Below, one piece after another: positions 16,203 to 24,438 of a stretch of 64,000 bases of DNA. Under the pieces are notes generated by a model. That model was not told the DNA's origin. It did no database searches and worked only from the letters and a program-made list of their open reading frames with translations. The stretch is from Lachnospiraceae bacterium. Lineage in GTDB: Bacteria > Bacillota > Clostridia > Lachnospirales > Lachnospiraceae. Made by a program: the position numbers and the translations under genes. Location: positions 1 to 64,000 of the forward strand of contig JAFRSD010000017.1 in assembly GCA_017427775.1 (NCBI GenBank), given 5' to 3'. Positions within the stretch are counted from its first letter, which is position 1. Each line of letters opens with the position of its first letter.

Positions 16203-16746
16203 AGGTAAACCCCTCCTTCTCCAGTTCTAAACGCAAGGATTGTTTTGCACGATAGAGAAGATTCTTCATCTGGCGGCTGTTCTTTTTGAGAATCACGCTA
16301 GCCTCTTTCGGAGTGAATTCTTCAAAATAGACAAGCCAAAGAACACTACGGTAGTCTGCAGGAAGCTCTGCAAGTGCTTTATGCACTGCAATCTTCCGCT
16401 CCTCCCTAATGTATGACCGTTCCAAATCGGTTTCATCACTCAGATAAGCTTCCGCGTCTTCGGCTGCAATCGTCGTCATCTTTGCCTCATGGCGAATATA
16501 ATCGACTGCAATATTCCGTCCGATTGCGTAGAGCCAGGTTTTAAAAGTACTTCGTCCGGAGTACCGCGGTTTCTTCGTAAGCAGCCGGAAGAAAGTCTCT
16601 TCCGTCAGCTCCTCCGCTGTATACAGGTTGTTCACGTACTCGTTCAGGTATAGAATCAAACCATCCTTATAGATTCGGACAATCTCCTCAAAACCTTTCT
16701 CGTCACCCTGAAGAAAACGGCGGTAGCCACTTGCACCGTTATCCAT
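16186..16746 (-). CDS. ECF RNA polymerase sigma factor (paralogue of 11185-11745)
   Basis: At 186 residues it has the same length and the same N-terminal pattern (MDNGASGYRRFLQGD) as the factor at 11185-11745, with region 2 (YVNNLYTAEELTEETFFRLL, FKTWLYAIGRNIAVDY) and region 4 (LPADYRSVLWLVYFEEFTPKEASVILKKNSRQMKNLLYRAKQSL). Both genes share a GACTAATAGGT promoter element and an overlapping membrane partner, so the modules arose by duplication. ATG 16746 after GAGGTG. Confidence 0.88.
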   Translation of the reverse strand: MDNGASGYRRFLQGDEKGFEEIVRIYKDGLILYLNEYVNNLYTAEELTEETFFRLLTKKPRYSGRSTFKTWLYAIGRNIAVDYIRHEAKMTTIAAEDAEAYLSDETDLERSYIREERKIAVHKALAELPADYRSVLWLVYFEEFTPKEASVILKKNSRQMKNLLYRAKQSLRLELEKEGFTYEEFR

Positions 16747-16783
16747 AGGAACACCTCTTTGGGAAATCTCTCTTCGTCCTTTC

Positions 16784-16817
16784 ACCTATTAGTCGTATAG
16801 TAGTACAGAAAAGTCTC
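16784..16817 (-). promoter_or_regulatory. ECF-type promoter, copy 2
   Basis: On the minus strand TGAGAC is followed after 17 bases by CGACTA, within CGACTAATAGGT. TGAAAC-17-CGTCTA is the usual ECF pattern. The GACTAATAGGT part (16784-16794) is shared with the element at 11772-11782. Confidence 0.55.
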
Positions 16818-16937
16818 AGAAAAAAAAACAACAAACGATTCTATTTTCGCGAATTAATGCCGAAAAGGGACTGTCATCCACAGAGATAACACTCCCTTTG
16901 TTCTCCGCCTTATTCGATATATTCGTTACCGCCCTTG

Positions 16938-16963
16938 TTACACAAAACTTTTATTTTGTGTAA
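16938..16963 (-). repeat. TTACACAAAA inverted repeat
   Basis: TTACACAAAA (16938-16947) and TTTTGTGTAA (16954-16963) pair perfectly around six bases; a further TGTTACAC lies at 16972-16979. It is 50 bases after the stop of the 17013-17792 gene. It could act as a weak terminator or belong to the TGTTACAC site family. Confidence 0.45.
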
Positions 16964-17012
16964 TAAGGCGTTGTTACACTATCTTCAAATAAAACTGTCA
17001 TACATACCGGAA

Positions 17013-17792
17013 CTATCCGAGCAGATCAACCTGCTTACGTGCGTCCGGTCTCTCTCCGCTTTCCGCTTTTGTCAATCCAAATCCCGCCCTTTCGGCAGTC
17101 CACTCCAACCCCTTCTTTTTTGCGATAATGTAGTCGAAATGACAATCCATATCATCTCTTAAGTAATTGTCTTCTCCATACTTGTCCGCTCCGGAATTGA
17201 CCAATCGTTTCGCTTGCTCTGCTGTTTTCGGATGAATAAAACGCACCGAATTCATTTTCCGAGGCATACGCCTAAGGCATTCCTCTGCCTCATCATACCT
17301 CTCTTCATGAATGTAGACGAGTGCTGCCTGTTTCGGATATTTTCTTTTGTTCCGGAGAAAATACTTCTCCAGACTTCCGTACTCTTCTTTTACTTCTGTT
17401 TCAAAACTCCGGTACCATTCTTCGATATGTTCAAATATCCTCTCCGCCAAGAACTTCCATGATTCTTCTTTGCCGTCAAAATCATATTCAATCCGTTCAT
17501 TTTCTATAACGGACTTGCAGGCAATGACACTGTTGGCACGAACCTTGTCAGTCAGTTTTATATTTGAACCGGGATTGATAATAGACAAAGTAAGATCATC
17601 AAAATACGCATACTTGACTTCATAATAAAACACCACAGTAATCTTGTCCGAGTTCTTCTTCCGCCCGAGATCACTGTAAGAGGCATTGATGAAATACGGC
17701 GGAACCATCTTATACAAATCATGTTGCGAGGATGCTTTCACCCCTTTGCTTTTCGCTATAGCTTTCATGTGTTGATATAATTTGTCAGCCAT
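17013..17792 (-). CDS. Conserved hypothetical protein (259 residues)
   Basis: No family recognised. A soluble protein with a lysine-rich N-terminal helix, a beta-rich middle (DKITVVFYYEVKYAYFDDLTLSIINP) and a helical C-terminal half with two Tyr/Glu-rich stretches (EERYDEAEECLRRM) that look like a single tetratricopeptide-type pair. ATG 17792 follows GGGAGGAG. It stands alone between the sigma module and a lipoprotein gene. Confidence 0.6.
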   Translation of the reverse strand: MADKLYQHMKAIAKSKGVKASSQHDLYKMVPPYFINASYSDLGRKKNSDKITVVFYYEVKYAYFDDLTLSIINPGSNIKLTDKVRANSVIACKSVIENERIEYDFDGKEESWKFLAERIFEHIEEWYRSFETEVKEEYGSLEKYFLRNKRKYPKQAALVYIHEERYDEAEECLRRMPRKMNSVRFIHPKTAEQAKRLVNSGADKYGEDNYLRDDMDCHFDYIIAKKKGLEWTAERAGFGLTKAESGERPDARKQVDLLG

Positions 17793-17880
17793 GCTCTCCT
17801 CCCGTTCTACATGTGCTTTGAGAAGTCAATCTCACGCGTCTGTTTTATCCTTCATTAGAGTACCCCTCTGCAGAAAATCG

Positions 17881-18696
17881 CTACGGCTTTGCATACCTTA
17901 ACGAAATGTCGATATTGAGTGTATACGCCTGCTGCTCCTGATTCCACTGTAGTGTTGCATGTCGGGCGTTCCCATATACGATAGACCAATCCCCCTCGGA
18001 ATTCTCCTCATTCACCGGCGTAACCGGACGTTGATCATCAGGAATCCTGTATATTTCTTCATAATCCTGCCGGAGGATTTCTCCGATCCTGTCATAGAGT
18101 CCTTTTGCCAATTCCCTGTTTTTCAGAGTGATGGTGATGTATATACATCCGCCACCCTCCGGAATCTCTATCGTTTCAAAGTCTTCTCCGACCGTTTCGG
18201 ATGAAATATCTATCAACCCGTCGGTTACTGTGGCAGTGACCTCAACACTGCTGATAAACTCGTCGGATCCGCAATCCTCGGGGAGCCAAGTGTAAGTTGC
18301 CCTTCCGCCCAGAATCCCCAGGGATAACGGATTTGGTGCCGTGTCGAAGCGATCCGCAAAATTGTCCATGGTTGTACTGGTGCTGATAGTCCGCATATCC
18401 AGTATGTTATTGATCATCTTTGCAAGACCCTTCCCTTTGCAATCAATAAATACCGAACCGCCGGAAACTTGGGGACGCCGGTTCTCCTCGACAGGGGTCG
18501 GTTCCGCCGTCGGAGTCGGGCTTGCCGCGCTTTCCGTGGCGGAAGGCGTTGCCGCGGTTTCGGACTGCGTCGGTTCTTCCGCTTCTTGGGTAATTCCCGC
18601 ATCGTCGGAGGCATCCCCGTCATCTCCGCCGCACCCAACGAGCATAACGCCCGCCAGGACCAGCATCATCAGAATCGTTATCAAATGTTTTTTCAT
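17881..18696 (-). CDS. Lipoprotein with Thr/Pro-rich stalk, unknown
   Basis: From ATG 18696 the protein has a signal peptide (HLITILMMLVLAGVMLVGC) with a lipobox Cys at residue 22, a long Glu/Thr/Ser/Pro-rich stalk (about residues 30-70) and a 200-residue beta-rich domain of unknown family. AAGGAG lies 13 bases upstream. The frame stays open for 53 codons before this ATG, which is abnormal for a lipoprotein; that stretch has its own start signals and may be a separate small ORF or a decayed gene fused in frame. Confidence 0.7.
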   Translation of the reverse strand: MKKHLITILMMLVLAGVMLVGCGGDDGDASDDAGITQEAEEPTQSETAATPSATESAASPTPTAEPTPVEENRRPQVSGGSVFIDCKGKGLAKMINNILDMRTISTSTTMDNFADRFDTAPNPLSLGILGGRATYTWLPEDCGSDEFISSVEVTATVTDGLIDISSETVGEDFETIEIPEGGGCIYITITLKNRELAKGLYDRIGEILRQDYEEIYRIPDDQRPVTPVNEENSEGDWSIVYGNARHATLQWNQEQQAYTLNIDISLRYAKP

Positions 18697-18846
18697 TTTG
18701 CTTCCGTTCTCCTTATCTCTTTTTCTTTGAAGCCGACAGTTCTTCATACATGGCTTCTCCTCCATCAAACCTTTTGCATACTCTGCAATACTGAACTCCT
18801 TGTAATCAAGATATTCTTCTTGTATCATCTTTTTCAAAGTAATCAT
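18697..18846 (-). other. In-frame upstream coding-like stretch before the lipoprotein
   Basis: From ATG 18846 a 50-codon stretch reads MITLKKMIQEEYLDYKEFSI and onward directly into the lipoprotein signal peptide. In another frame inside it, an ATG after GGAGGAG reads a 12-residue peptide ending KKKR and a stop. The composition looks coding, so a small gene with a frameshift near its end is possible. The 19-bp repeat at 18868-18886 lies just upstream. Confidence 0.25.
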
Positions 18847-18867
18847 ATGTCCCAATTTGCCCTATAA

Positions 18868-18886
18868 ATTCAAATTTACTTGCCTA
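18868..18886. repeat. 19-bp repeat, copy 2
   Basis: Identical to 1361-1379. Here it lies between the kptA stop and the lipoprotein gene, 22 bases before ATG 18846. Confidence 0.5.
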
Positions 18887-18949
18887 TGTTAGAGCATAAA
18901 ACTTTCATTTTATTGACTAAGGACCAGCCTTTCAAAACCTGTATTCACA

Positions 18950-19948
18950 TCAGAACGAAAAACCGTACTCTGACAGTTTTTTGATTATTTTTTCATCCTT
19001 CTCAGGCTCATACATTGAGAGGCAGTAATCCAGATGATACAGATCACACGTTATGCTCCACAAAAGATTGTCAGCACACTCAATCTCCGACTCGCGAAGC
19101 CGGTAATACAGCAAAGCAATGATCGTTTTCTTCCGGAATTTCAGCCCAGGCAGTCCTTCCCGCTTCCGGCTGTCACTTTCAAGGATGGCCGACCAGAACA
19201 CACATGCCATCTGATACCAGGCATCCTCGCTTCTGTTGTCATCGAGCAGAACATTGAAAAGTGCCTGTTGCAACACTTCCCATGAGTATTTCTCTTCTAA
19301 TTCTTTGAAAATCACGTTTGCTCTGCTTGTGTCTGAAGTATCGCTGTCCAACTCCGTATTCAGAAGAATCTTGTTAATCTTCCCCACAACCTCTTCGATT
19401 TCTTTTTCGTCAAATGTCTTCCGCTTTATGTATTGTGTCGGAACCTTTGCGGTTAACCAAACCCCATTCACGGATTTGTAAAAATCAAAGCCATTTTTAT
19501 GCATCAGACCGCTCGAAACACGATACACCACCGGTTTTCCGTGCCTGCTCCCGTCTTTCTCGGCAGTCTCTATATCAGCAGACAAGTGAACATAAAGGCG
19601 GCTTTTCGGAATAAGTCCCTGCAAATCTATTGATTCGCGGTATTTCTCGCCGGTACCATGGTAGAGATATTTCGGCGGCTCCATTTTTTCAAGTTCCACA
19701 TCCACCGGAATGGAATGTCCCTGATTCGCCCGGATAAGCGTTTTGTCCTCATTGAATGAATACCGTTGCTTTTCATCCGAACGAACAATTTCTTCAAGCA
19801 TATCCATATTGAATTCCTGTGTCTTGGAAATCCCCTCAATCAGTTCGTCAACACTCGCCCAACCATGCTCATCAAGAGTAATCCCGATCGTTTCCGGCTT
19901 ATGTCTGAGAATTAAGCTGATGTATTTGCTTGTATCCTGAATGCTCAT
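18950..19948 (-). CDS. kptA: RNA 2'-phosphotransferase (Tpt1/KptA) with an extra C-terminal domain
   Basis: KptA moves an internal RNA 2'-phosphate to NAD, releasing nicotinamide and forming ADP-ribose cyclic phosphate. Residues 1-185 match the whole family: [13 protein letters not shown] (catalytic Arg-His), [13 protein letters not shown] (Arg) and VNGVWLT, so the Arg-His-Arg-Arg set appears intact. Usual length is about 180; here a further 145 residues form a helical, Trp/Tyr/Cys-rich domain ([29 protein letters not shown]) that I do not recognise. Start ATG 19948 after AGAGGGG. The role of KptA in bacteria, which lack the eukaryotic splicing intermediate, is unsettled. Confidence 0.85.
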   Translation of the reverse strand: MSIQDTSKYISLILRHKPETIGITLDEHGWASVDELIEGISKTQEFNMDMLEEIVRSDEKQRYSFNEDKTLIRANQGHSIPVDVELEKMEPPKYLYHGTGEKYRESIDLQGLIPKSRLYVHLSADIETAEKDGSRHGKPVVYRVSSGLMHKNGFDFYKSVNGVWLTAKVPTQYIKRKTFDEKEIEEVVGKINKILLNTELDSDTSDTSRANVIFKELEEKYSWEVLQQALFNVLLDDNRSEDAWYQMACVFWSAILESDSRKREGLPGLKFRKKTIIALLYYRLRESEIECADNLLWSITCDLYHLDYCLSMYEPEKDEKIIKKLSEYGFSF

Positions 19949-20045
19949 GATTCCCCTCTCAACAGAACACGATCTTTCTAAATCAATTAGTTAGTGCATA
20001 ATTCTTTTGTAATTGTGTAACATGCACCTGACAGTTATCTGCCTT

Positions 20046-20699
20046 TTAATAAACCTTCCAATCCGGATGACACCATCCATATAGGAAATCCATCAAATCA
20101 CGAATCTTATCTTCCTGCTTTTCTGTCTCCATCCCGCTCCTGATTTCCTCTAACAACTCATACATGCGGTCTTGGCTCATCCCGAGTGCCTTGTATTTAT
20201 ATGCAACTTCCGCCAGATCAAAGTCATCGATACAATTCAAATCCGATTCTATGATGTCCTTACGAAAGCATTCATCCTTATGCGCGGTCAAATATTCATA
20301 ATTCTCCCGGAAATCCTGCGCAGCTTCTCTGTTCTCCGGATTGTCCGAGTCTTTCCCAATCCGAATTACCTCCTGCATCAGTTCAGAAGCGGAAAGATCG
20401 ACCAGTTCCAAGAAGCGCCGGTAATCCCAATCGTCGGTAAAATCAATGCATTCCTTTGCTTCCGGAAGAATATGCTCAAGCCGCCATATCCGGTCGATTT
20501 TCAGTATTCCTTTCCTTCCCTGCATAATCAAAGCATCATTCGTACAGCAGCAGGCCCGCTGTATCAAAAGCCTTAAAACACTAATTGCGTGCGGATAGGG
20601 ATACTTATGCAGCCATCGCATTTTATCAAACGAAAAATCCTCGTCTATCTTCTTCAGATCTTTCCAAAGCCACTCGTCATATTCATTCATCATTGCCAT
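20046..20699 (-). CDS. Hypothetical helical protein (217 residues)
   Basis: Not recognised. The protein is acidic, rich in Trp, Tyr and Cys (WLWKDLKKIDEDF, HPDWKVY at the end) and almost all helical, with no signal or membrane segment. It starts at ATG 20699 (AAGGGA upstream). It precedes kptA in the direction of transcription by about 100 bases that include GTGTAACA at 20015-20022. The overall Trp/Tyr/Glu helical character is reminiscent of the C-terminal extension of the KptA protein, but no clear alignment was found by eye. Confidence 0.55.
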   Translation of the reverse strand: MAMMNEYDEWLWKDLKKIDEDFSFDKMRWLHKYPYPHAISVLRLLIQRACCCTNDALIMQGRKGILKIDRIWRLEHILPEAKECIDFTDDWDYRRFLELVDLSASELMQEVIRIGKDSDNPENREAAQDFRENYEYLTAHKDECFRKDIIESDLNCIDDFDLAEVAYKYKALGMSQDRMYELLEEIRSGMETEKQEDKIRDLMDFLYGWCHPDWKVY

Positions 20700-20752
20700 G
20701 ATTTATCCCTTTAAAAGGTCATTTATAATACTTTCATTTTCTGCAACAAGCC

Positions 20753-21361
20753 CTAACTCTTTTCTTCCAACGGAACCCTAAACAAATCATCTTGATGAAA
20801 CATAATGTGATCCGTTCTCTCCGCTTTTCGAAGGACTGTCAATACGTTATAGACATCCGGGAACGGCGACACCATTCCTATACCTGCCATGCCGAACATC
20901 AAGCCGTTAAAAATCTTCCATTCCGGCTTTCCCAGAATAAACAAGCCTAACGGAAGAAGCCCGAGAACGAAAGGAAGAAGTGACATCAACACAAACCTTC
21001 TCCGAGTCAATGGATATGATGCCAATGCAACAAATGTAATCCTCCCGCGCAGCCTTCCGATTGTAACCTCCGCCTCCTTGGGATAAACAATTGCATGCAG
21101 CCATTCATGCACAATAAGCAGGCAAAAGCCGATCAAAAAACCAACCGGGATCATAAACGGTGCTATTACCATTTCCTGACAATAAAGGCTCTTCCCGAGC
21201 ATCGCCGCAAACATAATCAAACAAAGGCCAATGGCAATTGGTGACGCATTTTTCATCAGTTTCTCTATCGTCCGGGGCGTTTCAATTCTTATCGCATTTT
21301 TCGGGGGTGCACCGGATTGATATTCGTTGATATTCTCTATTGGGCTTTTAAATCTTATCAT
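20753..21361 (-). CDS. DUF3267-type membrane metalloprotease-like protein
   Basis: The 202-residue protein has four to five hydrophobic helices and HEWLHA in the second, the HExxH zinc motif of site-2-protease-like DUF3267 proteins. A further Asp (SPFPDVYN) near the last helix could be the third zinc ligand. The substrate is unknown; relatives are thought to be intramembrane proteases. The start at 21361 has only a weak ribosome binding site. Confidence 0.72.
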   Translation of the reverse strand: MIRFKSPIENINEYQSGAPPKNAIRIETPRTIEKLMKNASPIAIGLCLIMFAAMLGKSLYCQEMVIAPFMIPVGFLIGFCLLIVHEWLHAIVYPKEAEVTIGRLRGRITFVALASYPLTRRRFVLMSLLPFVLGLLPLGLFILGKPEWKIFNGLMFGMAGIGMVSPFPDVYNVLTVLRKAERTDHIMFHQDDLFRVPLEEKS

Positions 21362-21433
21362 GTTGTTCTCAATTCCAATAATCTTTCTCGCTTTTCAAAC
21401 GGATTCTGCCACATAATTACAGCCGACATGATT

Positions 21434-21589
21434 TCAGATCACCTGTAATGCCCGTTTAAGTGGCAAACGATACTGCTCCAGCTCACAGTACTTTTTCCAA
21501 TGAACCAAGACATCATTCTTATCAATCAGGTAATATACATCACAGGCATCCGACAGATAAATAACTTCTTTGTTTTCCGAATCGTACAT
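21434..21589 (-). CDS. Small ORF of 51 residues, unknown
   Basis: ATG at 21587-21589 lies three bases after the stop of the upstream peptidase-like gene and reads 51 codons to TGA at 21434. The peptide is MYDSENKEVIYLSDACDVYY then a Lys/Tyr/Leu-rich half. Spacing suggests coupled translation. It may be a real small protein or the remains of a longer one. Confidence 0.4.
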   Translation of the reverse strand: MYDSENKEVIYLSDACDVYYLIDKNDVLVHWKKYCELEQYRLPLKRALQVI

Positions 21590-21592
21590 AAG

Positions 21593-22381
21593 TTACTTAA
21601 CCATCTGGATCCATCCAACAAACAACTCATTCAGCCGGCCGAGCGAACAGCCGAACAGTTCCTTAGCATCGTTTTCAAAATCCTTTGAGCAGTAGAACTT
21701 TTTGAACTTCTCCGCACCGTATGTTTCCATTATATACTTCGTCCACGCTCCTGCTACCGGGTATGTTTGCGCACAATTCCAGTCATAAAAACACTCTTCG
21801 TTATCTTCGTCAACATCGACCATGATCAGCTGTTCCGTTGACAGCAGTTCGCCTTTTTCGAGGTATCGTTTCACCCATACGGTATTGTCCTCGCCCCACC
21901 ATTTGCCGTCCATATACATTGCGAGCCCTTCACACAGGAAATCCGATTTCGGCTCACAAATCATTGCCGCGATCACATGCGTGTCCTCATGCTCGCCGAT
22001 GCATTTGGCATTTTCCTCATATGCGGCATGCACGGAGTACGGAGGCACGGTAAAAAGGTTGTCGGAATCGCCGCTTAAAGAAACCTGCCTCCCGACATTG
22101 CTACCGTTTTCATCGGTAATAGACAGCCCGCAGCACCACTCGCCGTCCCAGAAAATGTCACCGATAACCTGCGGCGAATTATATAGCCAGTAGCTGATTT
22201 TGCGGGGATATTCGACCTCCAGGAAACTGCAGATTTTGGTAAAGCATCGTTCCTGTACCGCCGCTATCGTTTCGATATCCCGCTCAGCGAGACTGCCTTT
22301 CAGGTAGTGGAAAATGTAATGTTCTGTTTCTAACACCTTAATCAATCCCCCACCCCCCTTTATTTCATCTTTCCGGAACAT
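21593..22381 (-). CDS. Gluzincin-like metallopeptidase-fold protein
   Basis: A 262-residue soluble protein. HEDTHVIAAM near residue 130 is an HExxH zinc motif and EGLAMYMDG about 25 residues later supplies the third ligand Glu, as in MA-clan peptidases; the Trp-rich segment GKWWGEDNTVWVKRY follows. No signal peptide, so it acts inside the cell. Substrate unknown. Start is uncertain: ATG 22381 has AGGA seven bases upstream, while a TTG 12 codons later follows a G-rich tract. Confidence 0.65.
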   Translation of the reverse strand: MFRKDEIKGGGGLIKVLETEHYIFHYLKGSLAERDIETIAAVQERCFTKICSFLEVEYPRKISYWLYNSPQVIGDIFWDGEWCCGLSITDENGSNVGRQVSLSGDSDNLFTVPPYSVHAAYEENAKCIGEHEDTHVIAAMICEPKSDFLCEGLAMYMDGKWWGEDNTVWVKRYLEKGELLSTEQLIMVDVDEDNEECFYDWNCAQTYPVAGAWTKYIMETYGAEKFKKFYCSKDFENDAKELFGCSLGRLNELFVGWIQMVK

Positions 22382-22452
22382 AATGGTTCCTACTCTTCGG
22401 ATTCAGTAAATTAAAAGTGTGATAAATACCTCATCATCCTTGCGAACAAATT

Positions 22453-22914
22453 TTATGATTTCAATGACATCACGTATACCTGACAGGGATTCGCTTCATC
22501 CCAATAAAGCGGAAACACCTCTAATTCCTTGAAGCCGCAGCTGATATAAAAATGATTTGTCCTGTCATAATCCTCATAGACTCCCATCTTTACGGTCTTG
22601 ACCTGCATGAACTCATATCCTTCGGAACGGGCAGCTTTCTTTGCATTTTCCACGAGCTGCCGGCCTAAGCCGCTCCGGTGATACTCCTTCAACACTCCCA
22701 TGACAGCGAGTTCAACCGTTGCCTTTCCTGTTTCTTTTAAACAAAGGAATCCTACAGCCTTTCCCTCTTCTATTGCTGCAAGAAATGTCCAATCAACACA
22801 GCGGGAAATGTATTCCTCTCTGCTCTCCTCTATTTCAAACCAATCAGTAAGAGCCTCGAGTACCTTTCTTGCGATAACCTGTTTTTCATTTGAATCCGTG
22901 ATTTCACCAATCAT
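22453..22914 (-). CDS. GNAT family N-acetyltransferase
   Basis: The 153-residue protein has AAIEEGKAVGFLCL, VELAVMGVLKEYHRSGLGRQL (acetyl-CoA loop R-x-x-G-L-G) and FYISCGF near the C-terminus, the standard GNAT motifs. Substrate unknown. ATG 22914 follows AAGGAT. It is the fourth intact acetyltransferase of this region. Confidence 0.8.
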   Translation of the reverse strand: MIGEITDSNEKQVIARKVLEALTDWFEIEESREEYISRCVDWTFLAAIEEGKAVGFLCLKETGKATVELAVMGVLKEYHRSGLGRQLVENAKKAARSEGYEFMQVKTVKMGVYEDYDRTNHFYISCGFKELEVFPLYWDEANPCQVYVMSLKS

Positions 22915-23021
22915 TGCTCTCTATCCTTTTCGTCACTTTATCCATCTTGTACCCCTCTTATAAACCCAAATTAAAAACTAACTGCATAAAAATGGTTGTT
23001 TCATTTTGCCGGACTTTTATA

Positions 23022-23381
23022 TCACAGCGTAAGTGCCGCAAACCCCATGACGAACCAAATTGTAAAGGCGAGCCCCATCGCCGTAAAGATTTGTCGCACT
23101 ACTTCCTTTCTTCCGTACTCTTCTTCAAGTTGTGCACGTTCCTCGGGATTCTCTGTATGTATCTCCGGTTTGTTTGCATCAGGAATAAACGCGAAAAATT
23201 GGATTAGTAAAAGAATCAGTGCTCCGCCTTTCAAACCTGATCCACCGTTTCCAACATGGAAAAGTTTAGTGTTTTGAAAAGTGTCCGGCAGGAATGTCCA
23301 CAGAATAAAGCCGCCCAAGATGCCCGCAACACAAATCAGGTTTCGAATGATTTTCAGTTGTTTGATTGATTGTTTTTTCAT
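23022..23381 (-). CDS. Small membrane protein, unknown
   Basis: The 119-residue protein has three hydrophobic segments (NLICVAGILGGFILWTF, ALILLLIQFFAFI, MGLAFTIWFVMGFAALTL) and an acidic loop between the last two. No family recognised. ATG 23381 is preferred over the TTG seven codons earlier because the hydrophilic extension belongs to an open stretch (23382-23501) that looks like the tail of another coding sequence. No strong ribosome binding site. Confidence 0.5.
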   Translation of the reverse strand: MKKQSIKQLKIIRNLICVAGILGGFILWTFLPDTFQNTKLFHVGNGGSGLKGGALILLLIQFFAFIPDANKPEIHTENPEERAQLEEEYGRKEVVRQIFTAMGLAFTIWFVMGFAALTL

Positions 23382-23501
23382 GTCACTTGTCGACTTTCTC
23401 AAATTCTCCGGAATAAATCGCTGTGTGGGATTTATTTTCGCTCTCCCGTATTCGATCCAATCTATCGTCCATATGTTGCATTTCCCGTCAAACTGATTAC
23501 A
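23382..23501 (-). pseudogene. Possible coding remnant before the small membrane protein
   Basis: The minus-strand frame from 23501 to 23382 has no stop and reads a coding-like peptide (WTIDWIEYGRAKINPTQRF), but it has no usable start codon after the stop at 23502-23504. It runs in frame into the membrane protein. Either a decayed gene end or chance. Confidence 0.25.
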
Positions 23502-24374
23502 CTAAAACGCCTCCAAATCCGATCGCTCGTATTTGTTATGGCCCTTGATACTCTTTTTGTACTTCCAGCACTTGATTGCATCACTAAGTGAGGCCCCTTT
23601 ATTATCCTGAAAGAAATCACGTATGTATGTATTGTATTCAAACTGTTTATCTATTTTCTTCGGCTGCCCCTTTGCTGCACTCTTCAGTTCTTTATATGCC
23701 GCAATGGCGTCCGCGTACGTCTTTCCGGCATTTTTCTTCAGCCATTTCTGAAACGCCACATTAAAGGAGAATCCATCGCCGATTTCTCTCTTGAAAAATG
23801 CCCGATGAAGTTCCGAACATACAAAGCCCGATTCAATAATGCTGCCTTTCGTGATACCCGAACCCTTTTGCTTCACGGTACGTTTCCTATTCACCGGCAT
23901 AATAGCACCGGTATCCAGAAAGTACGCTATGCGGGCAGTCAATTCCTGCTTTCCACCGGATGTCGGCAGCCCGTTAGCCCGGCAGAATTGTACCAGTTCT
24001 TCCTTGAGCCGGTAGTATGAAAGGAATTCCGCGGATTTCAAAGCTATTGTTATTCCGACCACGCCGTATTTCTTCTGTTTTTCTTTCGGATAATACACAT
24101 CCATATCATCCGGCGATGCCGAGGCAATGTCCTGCTCCGTATAGCCACATTTCATCAGCGGAAGGTTTTTGTATAACTCTTCAAAGGAATCGAAAACAGA
24201 CAGATTAAGCACTTTCACGGCAAGTGTTTCGCCATTTTCCGTATTGGTGAACATTATCTCATCACCGATTCGGATGTTCCTTCGCTTCTCATCGTATAAC
24301 CGAAGTTCTATTGTCTTTACGCCGCTTTTGATCATACGAAACGGCTCCGGTTGCAGTTGCATCTGATGCATCAT
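23502..24374 (-). CDS. ASCH domain - SAP-like domain fusion protein
   Basis: Residues 1-105 are an ASCH domain (MIKSGVKTIELRLYDEKR at the start of the barrel, KYGVVGITI at its end), a PUA-related fold linked to RNA binding or RNA-modification coenzymes. Residues 118-155 are SAP-like (LKEELVQFCRANGLPTSGGKQELTARI), a nucleic-acid-binding helix pair, followed by a basic C-terminal domain with a repeated YNTYIRDFF/VAFQKWLKKN pattern (DUF6434-like). The combination suggests an RNA- or DNA-binding protein. ATG 24374 after AGAGGA; a Met four codons in could also start it. Confidence 0.72.
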   Translation of the reverse strand: MMHQMQLQPEPFRMIKSGVKTIELRLYDEKRRNIRIGDEIMFTNTENGETLAVKVLNLSVFDSFEELYKNLPLMKCGYTEQDIASASPDDMDVYYPKEKQKKYGVVGITIALKSAEFLSYYRLKEELVQFCRANGLPTSGGKQELTARIAYFLDTGAIMPVNRKRTVKQKGSGITKGSIIESGFVCSELHRAFFKREIGDGFSFNVAFQKWLKKNAGKTYADAIAAYKELKSAAKGQPKKIDKQFEYNTYIRDFFQDNKGASLSDAIKCWKYKKSIKGHNKYERSDLEAF

Positions 24375-24438
24375 ATGTATGTCCTCTTGTCATAAACAAT
24401 ATCATAATCATATCCCCACAAAACTCCGCTGTCATGAA

